Shown here piece after piece: positions 43,618-51,480 of a stretch of 64,000 bases of DNA. The stretch lies in NCBI RefSeq assembly GCF_028282165.1, contig NZ_JANQIM010000027.1:1-64000 (forward strand), read 5' to 3'. Both the position numbers and the translations under genes were made by a program. The notes under the pieces were generated by a model that worked only from the letters and a program-made list of their open reading frames with translations, did not search any database and had not been told where the DNA came from. Numbering within the stretch: the stretch's first letter is position 1; each line of letters begins with the position of its first letter. This DNA comes from Winogradskyella sp. (GTDB lineage: Bacteria > Bacteroidota > Bacteroidia > Flavobacteriales > Flavobacteriaceae).

Positions 43618-45762
43618 ATGAGTCTAAATAAAAATAAAATCTATTTTTATTTTTCAATTTTTTTGAGTTGTGCACTTGGTGCTCAAGAAAAAGAAAGGGA
43701 TACCACCAAAACAGAAAAACTGAACGAAGTTGTTGTCGTTGGCGAAAGTAATGTCATGTCTCTAAGCAAAAAGCTATTTACTGTTGGTACGATTAAAAGG
43801 GCAGATATTGAAAATGTAGCAGGTAACAATTTGGCTGATATCTTGTTTAATAGCTTAAACATCACCGTAAACCCAGATGCTTCTAATGGACGCTCTACAA
43901 TTAGCTTGTTTGGTCTAGATGGACAATATGTTAAAATCTTAGTGGACGGGATTCCAGTTGTTAGTGATAATGGCTTAGGTAATAATATAGATATCACACA
44001 AATAAATGTAGATGATGTAGAGCGTGTCGAAATTGTTGAAGGTTCAATGGGTGTATTATATGGTGATAACGCTGTCGCCGGTGTCATAAATATTATTACC
44101 AAAAGAGGTTTAAGAGATGAAGGTTGGGAAATTCAATTATCACTTCAGGAAGAAACAGTGGGTAATGAATTTGAATTATTCGATCAAGGCAGGCACATTC
44201 AAAACTTTAGAATAACTAATCAGGTTAATGAAAAATTATCCTATTCTTTTGGTGCTTCTAGAAATGATTTTGCAGGCTTTTACAACAGTTTTAGAGGTCA
44301 GAATTACGCAAATATTGAAGATGGTACTGTTGTAAATGATGGTTTGCGTGGTACAGAATGGAATCCTAAAGAGCAGATAACTGTATCTGCTAGTGCTGAT
44401 TTAGATTTAGGGAAGCACAACTTCTTTTACAAGCTTCAATTCTTCGATGAAAATTTAGACATTTATAACCGAACTGTAAATGGTAGGTTTGATAACGGAA
44501 TGCTTAACCCTACTGCTTTAGACCAAAATTACGCAACTAAGAGATGGGTAAGCAATCTAAATGTTTCTGGTCCATTAAATGGTGCTACTAAATACAATTT
44601 TTCATTTTCATATCAAACTCAAAGACGCAACTATCAAGAGTATGTTTATAACATAATAGATCAGAGAACGCAGTCTGTAGAAGTTGATGCTTTGAGCCAA
44701 TCGAGCCAAGTATTCTACTCAAAAGCTTTTGTTAACAATATTATACCAAAATCTAAATTCTTTGATTTTCAGTTAGGCTATGAATTCACCAACCAATCTG
44801 GTTTTGATGCCATTGCTACTGGAGACTATTCTAGTGACGTGGTAGAAAATACAATAACCAACTATGAATTGTTTGGCATAACCGAATTTAAACTGACTAA
44901 AAAGCTTTCTATAAATCCAGGAGGAAGATTTACGCACAGTACTCAATTTAACAACTTTCTTATTTGGTCTTTATCATCAACCTATGACTTTACGGAAAAA
45001 CTAAAACTAAAAGCTGTGGTAGGCTCTGCGTTTAGAGCACCAAATTTTGAAGAGCTTTTCTTTTATTTTGTAGATGCCAACCACAATGTTAGAGGAAATC
45101 CAAACCTTCAACCTGAAGATGGAATTTCTGTTTTTGTCAACTTAAAAGATAACTATAGAATTGCTAAAGAAGGTCTCTTAAGTCCTAGCTTTAACTTCTT
45201 TTACATCGATTTAAGAGACGCCATAACCAGCATTGTTACCGAAGATGAAGATGGTAGGGTTCTTTTTACGCAAGATAATATCGACTTCAGTAAACGCTTA
45301 GGTTTTACTTTAGATAATAGTTTTATATACAAAAACTGGAATATTGGTCTCGGTGCTACATATCTAGGTATTACAAGTGCTATCAATGAAGCTCTTGAAA
45401 ATGGTTCCGATTATCTATGGAGTCTGAACTTACAAACCTCTCTAATTTATCACATAGAAAAGTGGAATACTACCGTTTCTACACAACTAAAATATACTGG
45501 TAGAACACAAGGCGTATTTACCGATACTGATGGTGAATTATTTATTGGTGAAACCGAAGCTTTTACATGGTTAAATGCATCGATAAGAACAGACATTTCA
45601 TCTAAAGTTAGTGCAACAATTGGTGCAAGAAACTTACTTGATGTTGTAAACATAAATACTGGGGCTTCGGCTGGAGCACATTCCGCTTCCTCATCAGTTT
45701 CGCAACTTATTGGCAATGGCAGATCTTATTTTTTAAAACTAGCATATAATTTAAATTTTTAA
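43618..45762 (+). CDS. TonB-dependent receptor, haem/siderophore type
   Basis: A 714-residue outer-membrane receptor with signal peptide (ends ALGAQ), plug domain (about 30-160; ADILFNSLNITVNPDASNGRSTI, VERVEIVEGSMGVLYGDNAVAGVINIITKR) and a barrel that ends in a terminal aromatic strand (YFLKLAYNLNF). It has no regulatory N-terminal extension. The HmuY-type lipoprotein gene 11 bases downstream suggests haem or a related iron compound as cargo, with electrons or processing provided by the divergent PepSY operon. Substrate not determined. Confidence 0.94.
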   Translation: MSLNKNKIYFYFSIFLSCALGAQEKERDTTKTEKLNEVVVVGESNVMSLSKKLFTVGTIKRADIENVAGNNLADILFNSLNITVNPDASNGRSTISLFGLDGQYVKILVDGIPVVSDNGLGNNIDITQINVDDVERVEIVEGSMGVLYGDNAVAGVINIITKRGLRDEGWEIQLSLQEETVGNEFELFDQGRHIQNFRITNQVNEKLSYSFGASRNDFAGFYNSFRGQNYANIEDGTVVNDGLRGTEWNPKEQITVSASADLDLGKHNFFYKLQFFDENLDIYNRTVNGRFDNGMLNPTALDQNYATKRWVSNLNVSGPLNGATKYNFSFSYQTQRRNYQEYVYNIIDQRTQSVEVDALSQSSQVFYSKAFVNNIIPKSKFFDFQLGYEFTNQSGFDAIATGDYSSDVVENTITNYELFGITEFKLTKKLSINPGGRFTHSTQFNNFLIWSLSSTYDFTEKLKLKAVVGSAFRAPNFEELFFYFVDANHNVRGNPNLQPEDGISVFVNLKDNYRIAKEGLLSPSFNFFYIDLRDAITSIVTEDEDGRVLFTQDNIDFSKRLGFTLDNSFIYKNWNIGLGATYLGITSAINEALENGSDYLWSLNLQTSLIYHIEKWNTTVSTQLKYTGRTQGVFTDTDGELFIGETEAFTWLNASIRTDISSKVSATIGARNLLDVVNINTGASAGAHSASSSVSQLIGNGRSYFLKLAYNLNF

Positions 45763-45773
45763 CACTATTAATT

Positions 45774-46958
45774 ATGACAAACAAATTTTTAACACTCATA
45801 TTATTTATCGCAGTTGCACTTATAACAAGTTGCAGTAATGACGATGATGGTGTAAACCCCGTAACTCCTCCATCTTCTGGTGGTATAGAAGACCCGGAAG
45901 TAGGTGGTTTCAATCAGCCAAATCGTGTGTTTTTTGACTTAAGTACAGGGACACAAACAGCTGTAATGCGCGATACTTGGGAAATCGCAGTACACAACGG
46001 CTCTCAAAATAGAGTATATCTTAACAATACATTATTAGTATCAGCCGCAGAACTAGACGGTATTACTGATATTACATCTGTAACGGAAAGTACAGCCTTA
46101 ACATCACCTATGACTTTAAACGCTCTAGACCAAACCTTTACACCTATAACTGTAACCGTTACTACGGTGGCAGAATTAATGCAAGGTTTACCTATAGGGT
46201 ATACTCAATATGGTGACTTAAGTGCAGGTATCTCTTTTACAGATAGTAAGGAAGGTGAATTAACAGGTACGGCTTTTAATGAAATCTCAACTACTGATAG
46301 TAATAACAATGTTTACATCGTACATTTAGGAAATGAAATTCCTACAACAAATAATGGCTCATTAAATACTACAGGAGACTCAAGAGGTTTTTTAAAAGTT
46401 AGAATATTAACGGACGGAAATAATTACACCATTCAGTATGCAGAATTGAGCAATACAACTGATTTTTCTGAAATTACTGTAACCAAGGATAGTAATTATA
46501 ACCTCACTGCTGTAAGCTTAACAGATGGACAAGTTGTTAGTGGAGAACCAATGTCTTCAGATTGGGATATAGACTTTGGTGGCGTATTTTCGTATTATGG
46601 TTTTCAAGGTCCTTTGGCTGCGGGCTTAACGTTCTCTGACTATACTGTTCATAACACACTTGGTGGCGCAGGTTTATATGAAATCACTGTTGAAGATGAC
46701 TCTACTCCAAGTTATACCAATTTTGCATATAGTGATATTAATGAAACTAGTTTTGTATATAACGATCGTACGGTTGTCGGAAGTGGCTGGAGAAGTGTGG
46801 ACTTCTCTACTGGCGAGACTTCTGTTAGAGAAGATCGGTATTATGTTATTAAGGATACTGATGGTAACTACTATAAATTAAGATTTACCGCTGTAGAAAG
46901 CGAAACTGGCGAAAGAGGTAATCCACAATTTCAATACGAATTATTATTAGAAGAATAA
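45774..46958 (+). CDS. Double HmuY-domain lipoprotein
   Basis: A 394-residue lipoprotein with lipobox LITSC (C20). Two HmuY-like domains follow: the first with FFDLSTGTQTAVMRDTWEIAV (about 45-65) and a VYLNNTLL strand, the second with MSSDWDIDFGGVFSYYG (about 260-276) and WRSVDFSTGETSVREDRYYV. HmuY binds haem and passes it to the HmuR receptor; one HmuY unit is usual, so the tandem form is longer than P. gingivalis HmuY. Haem ligands cannot be assigned by eye. The receptor gene lies 11 bases upstream. Confidence 0.87.
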   Translation: MTNKFLTLILFIAVALITSCSNDDDGVNPVTPPSSGGIEDPEVGGFNQPNRVFFDLSTGTQTAVMRDTWEIAVHNGSQNRVYLNNTLLVSAAELDGITDITSVTESTALTSPMTLNALDQTFTPITVTVTTVAELMQGLPIGYTQYGDLSAGISFTDSKEGELTGTAFNEISTTDSNNNVYIVHLGNEIPTTNNGSLNTTGDSRGFLKVRILTDGNNYTIQYAELSNTTDFSEITVTKDSNYNLTAVSLTDGQVVSGEPMSSDWDIDFGGVFSYYGFQGPLAAGLTFSDYTVHNTLGGAGLYEITVEDDSTPSYTNFAYSDINETSFVYNDRTVVGSGWRSVDFSTGETSVREDRYYVIKDTDGNYYKLRFTAVESETGERGNPQFQYELLLEE

Positions 46959-46966
46959 AATTGATT

Positions 46967-46995
46967 AAGTCTTTGTTAAAACAACAAAGCTTTTT
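46967..46995. terminator. Bidirectional terminator between hmuY-like and hmgL genes
   Basis: CTTTGTT-AAAAC-AACAAAG forms a hairpin followed by CTTTTT, with the reverse strand reading into A/T-rich sequence. It separates two convergent genes. Confidence 0.7.
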
Positions 46996-47857
46996 AATGA
47001 TACTTAGTAAAAACTTTAGTCGCCTCGTTATAGGCACTTTCAAAGCTCATGGCACTTAAATCATGGGCTTTTTTTTGCGTGAAGTAAGACAACATTTTTT
47101 CAGTAGGCATATTACCAGTCAGTTCGTCTTTTGCCATAGGACAACCTCCAAACCCTTGTATGGCACCATCAAAGCGTCTACAACCCGCTTTAAAAGCGGC
47201 ATCTACTTTTTCAAACCAAGTAGTAGGCGTCGTGTGCAGATGAGCACCAAATTCTATATGTGGATATTTGGGAATGAGGTTAGAAAACAGATAATTAATA
47301 TTCTCTGGGTTAGAGCTACCAATGGTATCACTCAAAGATAAAATACCGACTCCCATTTTTGCCAAGCGTTCTGTCCACTCCCCTACTATATCCACATTCC
47401 AAGGATCACCATAAGGGTTACCGAAACCCATAGAAATATAAACTACAACACTTTTGTTGGTGCTATCAGCAATCTCCAATATTTCTTTTAGGGTGTCTAC
47501 AGATTGTGCAATGGTTTTATGGGTATTACGCATTTGGAAATTTTCGGAAATGGAGAACGGAAACCCCAAATAATCAATTTCAGGATGTTTGGAAGCATCA
47601 TTAGCGCCACGAACATTAGCAATAATAGCCAAAAGTTTACTAGAGGTTGTACTTAAATCCAAACGTGCTAATACCTCAGCGGTGTCTACCATCTGAGGGA
47701 TAGCCTTTGGTGATACAAAACTGCCAAAATCGATAGTATCAAAACCTACACGAAGCAATGACTGAATATACTGTACCTTAGTTTCTGTAGGAATAAAATC
47801 CTTAATACCTTGCATAGCATCGCGAGGGCATTCTATAAGTTTTACCACGTCGTTCAT
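46994..47857 (-). CDS. hmgL: Hydroxymethylglutaryl-CoA lyase
   Basis: A 287-residue TIM-barrel enzyme with IECPRDAMQG (N-terminal catalytic region, usually EVGPRDGLQ), VSPKAIPQMVD, SLSDTIG, GAHLHTTP and GGCPMAKDELTGN, the signature loop with the active Cys. It cleaves HMG-CoA to acetoacetate and acetyl-CoA in leucine breakdown. The N-terminal 'EVGPRDGLQ' motif is altered (C and A for G and G/L), as seen in many Bacteroidota. The start at 47857 is directly behind a -7 box, so the mRNA may be leaderless. Confidence 0.9.
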   Translation of the reverse strand: MNDVVKLIECPRDAMQGIKDFIPTETKVQYIQSLLRVGFDTIDFGSFVSPKAIPQMVDTAEVLARLDLSTTSSKLLAIIANVRGANDASKHPEIDYLGFPFSISENFQMRNTHKTIAQSVDTLKEILEIADSTNKSVVVYISMGFGNPYGDPWNVDIVGEWTERLAKMGVGILSLSDTIGSSNPENINYLFSNLIPKYPHIEFGAHLHTTPTTWFEKVDAAFKAGCRRFDGAIQGFGGCPMAKDELTGNMPTEKMLSYFTQKKAHDLSAMSFESAYNEATKVFTKYH

Positions 47858-47862
47858 TGAGT

Positions 47863-47870
47863 CAAATATA
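47863..47870 (-). promoter_or_regulatory. -7 promoter box of hmgL
   Basis: Reads TATATTTG on the minus strand, a consensus match, ending only five bases before the ATG. Confidence 0.45.
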
Positions 47871-48011
47871 CGTTAAAAGAAGTTGAAGTCGAAGTTGAAA
47901 ATTTCAAATTCCAAACACTAAATTCCAAAGTCCGGTTTTATTTATGACTGAGGCTCTCGAAGTCAAAATAGAGAATCTTTTTATATTAAAAATTTAAACC
48001 AATCCTTTGAA

Positions 48012-48070
48012 ACTAATTACACTAATAAACACTAAAACTATCAACTATTAATGAAATTAGTGCAATTCGT
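48012..48070. repeat. Imperfect 15-base inverted repeat in a gene-free stretch
   Basis: ACTAATTACACTAAT (48012-48026) and ATTAGTGCAATTCGT (48056-48070) pair with 13 of 15 matches around a 29-base loop. It sits in the 253-base gap between hmgL and the LysE gene, which otherwise holds only AT-rich sequence and no gene. Confidence 0.4.
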
Positions 48071-48110
48071 GTATGTAAACTTTAACTTCTAAACGCCTCA
48101 ACGTGTAAAT

Positions 48111-48728
48111 TCAAATTAAAATAAAAATAGCAATACCAATAAAGACGATGATTTGAAGCCACTTAAATACAATACCTGAATTTTGATGCTCTAACGTAAA
48201 ATCTTTGATCTTGGCCGCTAATAGCGCTATAGCTGAAAAAATAATAAACGAAACCAACATAAAAATCCCACCAAGGATATAGAACTGCCATACGGTATTC
48301 ATGGTTTGCGAAAACAAGAATCCAGGAAAAAAGGCCAAAAAGAAAATGGTCACTTTTGGATTAAGGACATTCATAAAAAACCCTTGAACAAACAGTTCTC
48401 TTAAACTCTTTTTTGGTACTGCATCAGAATTAAAATCGAGTTTTGTATTGGATTTGTAAACTTTATAAGCCAAATACAAAAGATAAATAGCTCCCAAAAC
48501 TTTTATGGTGAAAAAGATATTGTCATTGGCTTTAATAATCGCTGAGACACCGAACGCCAATAATGTTGTATGTATAATGCATCCCGTAATTAATCCACAA
48601 ACAGTCGCTAATCCATAAGCCCTTCCATTGGTAATACTCTGTACCAAAACATAAATGTTGTCTGGTCCTGGTGATATGGCCAAGGCAGACGTTGCCAGTG
48701 CAAAGGATATTAAAATTTCAATATTCAA
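48111..48728 (-). CDS. LysE/RhtB family exporter
   Basis: A 205-residue inner-membrane protein with six helices and the family N-terminus SPGPDNIYVLVQS, followed by GLATVCGLITGCIIHT. LysE-family proteins export amino acids or homoserine lactones; the substrate here is unknown. It starts 9 bases after pyrD on the same strand and is probably co-transcribed, although a metabolic link is not evident. Confidence 0.92.
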   Translation of the reverse strand: MNIEILISFALATSALAISPGPDNIYVLVQSITNGRAYGLATVCGLITGCIIHTTLLAFGVSAIIKANDNIFFTIKVLGAIYLLYLAYKVYKSNTKLDFNSDAVPKKSLRELFVQGFFMNVLNPKVTIFFLAFFPGFLFSQTMNTVWQFYILGGIFMLVSFIIFSAIALLAAKIKDFTLEHQNSGIVFKWLQIIVFIGIAIFILI

Positions 48729-48737
48729 AAAAACTAA

Positions 48738-49775
48738 CTAAACTTTATTTAATAGGGCCTTATTTATAGCTCTGATGAGTTTTGGCCCCTCATAAATAAA
48801 ACCTGTATACAATTGGACCAAGTCTGCACCGGCATCTAATTTTTCCAAAGCATCTTCAGCAGAATTAATACCTCCTACTCCAATTATTGGAAATGCTTTT
48901 TTGCTTTCTTTTGCCAAAAACCGAATCACTTCTGTAGATCTTTTCGTTAAAGGTTTTCCACTAAGGCCACCCGTTTCAGATTTATTTTTACTCTTTAAGC
49001 CTTCTCTTGAGATGGTGGTATTTGTTGCAATGACACCATCAATTTTTGTAGTCGCCACTATATCAATGATATCTAAGAGTTGTTCGTCGGTTAGATCTGG
49101 TGCTATCTTTAATAAAATCGGTTTAGATTTTGGTCTCTGAAAGTTCAAAACCTGTAATGCCTTTAATAGTTCCGTTAACGGCTCTTTGTCTTGCAGTGCC
49201 CTAAGATTTGGTGTATTGGGCGAACTTACGTTAACCACAAAATAATCCACATAGTCAAAAAGTGCATTAAAGCAAATTTTATAATCTTCTACGGCATCTT
49301 CATTGGGTGTCACTTTGTTCTTTCCAATATTACCTCCAATCAAAACCCCCTTTTGCCTAAGTGCAGTCGAAGGGTTCTTAAGTCTTTCTACGGCTTCTTC
49401 TACACCGCCATTATTGAAACCCATTCGATTTATTATTGCCAAATCTTCCTTTAGTCTAAACAAGCGTTTTTTCGGATTACCGGATTGCGGTTTGGGAGTC
49501 AAGGTTCCGATTTCAATAAAGCCAAAACCAAAATTTGAAAGCTCATTATAGAGTTTGGCATCTTTATCAAAACCTGCGGCCAACCCCACAGGATTTTTAA
49601 ATGTTAAACCAAATAGTTTTCGTTCGAGCTTTTTATCTTCAACAAGATACAAACTCCTAAAAAAGGGCTTAAGTCCAGGAACTTTGGAGACAGTTTTAAT
49701 TAATGCAAATGTAAAATGGTGAACTTTCTCTGGATCGAAACAAAAAAAAATGGGTCGTACTAGTGTTTTATACAT
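48738..49775 (-). CDS. pyrD: Dihydroorotate dehydrogenase (quinone), class 2
   Basis: A 345-residue enzyme started at ATG 49775 ([11 protein letters not shown]), the usual class 2 N-terminus; an upstream ATG at 49796 would add seven residues. FMN and substrate motifs are present: [51 protein letters not shown] and [10 protein letters not shown]. It oxidises dihydroorotate to orotate in pyrimidine synthesis, feeding quinone at the inner membrane. An odd NPSTALRQ stretch between VERLK and [10 protein letters not shown] looks like an inserted dispersed repeat, still in frame. Confidence 0.96.
   Translation of the reverse strand: MYKTLVRPIFFCFDPEKVHHFTFALIKTVSKVPGLKPFFRSLYLVEDKKLERKLFGLTFKNPVGLAAGFDKDAKLYNELSNFGFGFIEIGTLTPKPQSGNPKKRLFRLKEDLAIINRMGFNNGGVEEAVERLKNPSTALRQKGVLIGGNIGKNKVTPNEDAVEDYKICFNALFDYVDYFVVNVSSPNTPNLRALQDKEPLTELLKALQVLNFQRPKSKPILLKIAPDLTDEQLLDIIDIVATTKIDGVIATNTTISREGLKSKNKSETGGLSGKPLTKRSTEVIRFLAKESKKAFPIIGVGGINSAEDALEKLDAGADLVQLYTGFIYEGPKLIRAINKALLNKV
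49353..49374 (-). repeat. Dispersed GC-rich repeat fragment inside pyrD
   Basis: On the minus strand the sequence runs CCCTTCGACTGCACTTAGGC, then AA. It matches the common Bacteroidota intergenic repeat of the CCTTCGACTGCGCTCAGG type, which reads PSTALRQ when translated. It is GC-rich against an AT-rich gene. Confidence 0.6.
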
Positions 49776-49793
49776 ATCTGCTAAATTGCTATG

Positions 49794-49801
49794 CAAAAAT
49801 A
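49794..49801 (-). promoter_or_regulatory. -7 promoter box of pyrD-lysE
   Basis: Reads TATTTTTG on the minus strand, 18 bases before the chosen pyrD ATG. It overlaps the region of the alternative ATG at 49796, which favours the downstream start. Confidence 0.5.
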
Positions 49802-49891
49802 AGAATCTAAATAATTATTTGAGCCTCATGCAAATACTAAATATTTCACCATAAACTGTCAATTATCATTCTTTTTGAAGCAACAAATTCT

Positions 49892-49899
49892 TACATTTG
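49892..49899 (+). promoter_or_regulatory. -7 promoter box of the second usp gene
   Basis: TACATTTG fits TAnnTTTG, 25 bases before the ATG. No ACATGA-N6-TCATGT palindrome is present here, unlike at hemN-usp. Confidence 0.45.
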
Positions 49900-49924
49900 A
49901 GCTTATAACTAATTATTAACAATC

Positions 49925-50755
49925 ATGAAAAAAATCATAATTCCTGTAGATTTTTCTAAATATTCAGAATACGCTTTGGAAACTGGAGCAGCACTAGCCA
50001 AACAACATAATGCAGAGCTTATTGTTATGCATATGTTAGAGCTTTCAGAATCTATTTTCTCAGCGTCTAGTTCTGATAGAAATGAAGAAACGGCATTTAT
50101 GCTTATGGTAGCTAATAAAGAATTCGAAAAATTCTTGGACAAGCCCTACCTAGAAGATATTACGGTAACACCTCTTATAAAGCATCATAAAGTATTAAAA
50201 GAAGTCGCAGAAGTTGCTGGTCATGAAAAAGCAGATCTCATTGTTATGGGTTCTCGAGGACATAGCGAACATGATGGTTTATTTACTGGTTCTAATACCG
50301 AAAAAGTAGTGAGATATAGCGACACTCCCGTTTTAGTTGTAAAATCAAAGCCAGAATCTATTAATTTCAAAAATATTGTTCTTAGTTGTGATTTTAGTGA
50401 AGATAGTATATCTGCTGTTAAAAACGCTCTAGAGTTATTGAACGAATTAGCAGATAAAGTGACGTTGCTTCATGTTAATCTCCCTAATTTAAGCTTCTTG
50501 AGTACTGATGAAATCAATGAGAATGTCTCAGACTTTTTAAAGCTCTCAAAACTAGAAGACGACGAGTTACATATAGCATATGCAGCAGATCATACCGTTG
50601 AAGATGGTGTACTTAATTATGCAAAAAGAGAAGATGCAGATGCAGTTTCTATCATCACTCACGGCAGAACTGGCTTAAGTCATTTCTTTGGAGGTAGTAT
50701 TTCTGAAGATTTGGTCAACCATTCTAAACTTCCTGTTGTTACCTTTAAATTATAG
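49925..50755 (+). CDS. Tandem-domain universal stress protein (paralogue)
   Basis: A 276-residue protein with two Usp domains, opening MKKIIIPVDFSKYSE; signatures are GSRGHSEHDGLFTGSNTEKV and THGRTGLSHFFGGSISEDL. It aligns over its whole length with the protein at 7475-8308 and ends in the same PVVTFKL-type tail. It stands alone with its own promoter and terminator, so unlike the first copy it is not tied to the Fnr-type palindrome. Probable cytoplasmic nucleotide-binding stress protein. Confidence 0.93.
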   Translation: MKKIIIPVDFSKYSEYALETGAALAKQHNAELIVMHMLELSESIFSASSSDRNEETAFMLMVANKEFEKFLDKPYLEDITVTPLIKHHKVLKEVAEVAGHEKADLIVMGSRGHSEHDGLFTGSNTEKVVRYSDTPVLVVKSKPESINFKNIVLSCDFSEDSISAVKNALELLNELADKVTLLHVNLPNLSFLSTDEINENVSDFLKLSKLEDDELHIAYAADHTVEDGVLNYAKREDADAVSIITHGRTGLSHFFGGSISEDLVNHSKLPVVTFKL

Positions 50756-50762
50756 ATGTTTT

Positions 50763-50801
50763 AAAAACCCTAGATTTTCTAAATGAAATTCTGGGGTTTT
50801 T
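50763..50801. terminator. Bidirectional terminator
   Basis: Arms AAAAACCCTAGA and TCTGGGGTTTTT pair with one wobble between the usp gene and the convergent channel gene. The right arm overlaps the channel gene stop. Confidence 0.8.
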
Positions 50802-51471
50802 AGCTTTCTGAAGATGAGTGTTTAATATACTTCTCTACTACTACGGCCGTAATAATGACCAAATAAAACTGCCCTAAAAGTCCTACAAGTACAGCAGCTT
50901 TCTGGGCTATTGGAATAGTAGGAACAATTTCACCATAACCAATAGTAAGCAGCGTGATGTAAGCATAATATAAAATACCTTCAGATTTTAAAACAATATC
51001 ATTAGTTTCTACTAAAGTCCCTGAGAATGCTCCAGGATTTGTCAATTCTATAGACATAAATAAAAAAAATGCTAAAAAGCCTAGTGATATATAACCGCTC
51101 ATTAATCCCATAATCACATTTTTAGTAACGCGCTTGGCCTGCCAGATTTGTTTGATAATATTCCAGGCCACTGTAATATAAAAGATGAAGTAAATTGAAA
51201 GCCGTATTAGTATATTTTCTGTATTCTGTGTTCTCGAAATCATATCAAAACCAAAAACAAAAGTAGAAATAACAAACAATACAATAAACAACCACGTGAG
51301 CTTTTTGTTTTTGGAAATCATTAATATCCCGGCTGCAATGCTAATCATATAAAATAGTGGCAACAGTATGTATTCATAAAACTCTGGTGGAAAAAACAAG
51401 GATCCGAACAGTATAACTATTTGTGTGATTAGAAAAATCTCAAAACGATATGTATACAGCTTATCAATCAT
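50800..51471 (-). CDS. Two-pore-type potassium channel family protein
   Basis: A 223-residue membrane protein with about four N-terminal helices, then a pore loop and final helix. The selectivity filter reads TLLTIGYGE (about 183-191), close to the TVGYGD consensus, so K+ conduction is plausible. It starts 9 bases after the RND permease gene and is probably its co-transcribed partner. No ligand-binding or RCK domain is present. Function in the operon unknown. Confidence 0.87.
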   Translation of the reverse strand: MIDKLYTYRFEIFLITQIVILFGSLFFPPEFYEYILLPLFYMISIAAGILMISKNKKLTWLFIVLFVISTFVFGFDMISRTQNTENILIRLSIYFIFYITVAWNIIKQIWQAKRVTKNVIMGLMSGYISLGFLAFFLFMSIELTNPGAFSGTLVETNDIVLKSEGILYYAYITLLTIGYGEIVPTIPIAQKAAVLVGLLGQFYLVIITAVVVEKYIKHSSSES

Positions 51472-51480
51472 TTTGAAGGT

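Noticed and set aside
43683..44102. Minus-strand frame inside the TonB receptor gene
   Set aside because: It is antisense to the plug domain and has a Ser/Thr-rich translation with no domain.
47946..47966. GACTGAGGCTCTCGAAGTC as a second copy of the pyrD repeat
   Set aside because: Only part of it resembles the repeat core, with several mismatches; a degenerate copy cannot be supported by eye.
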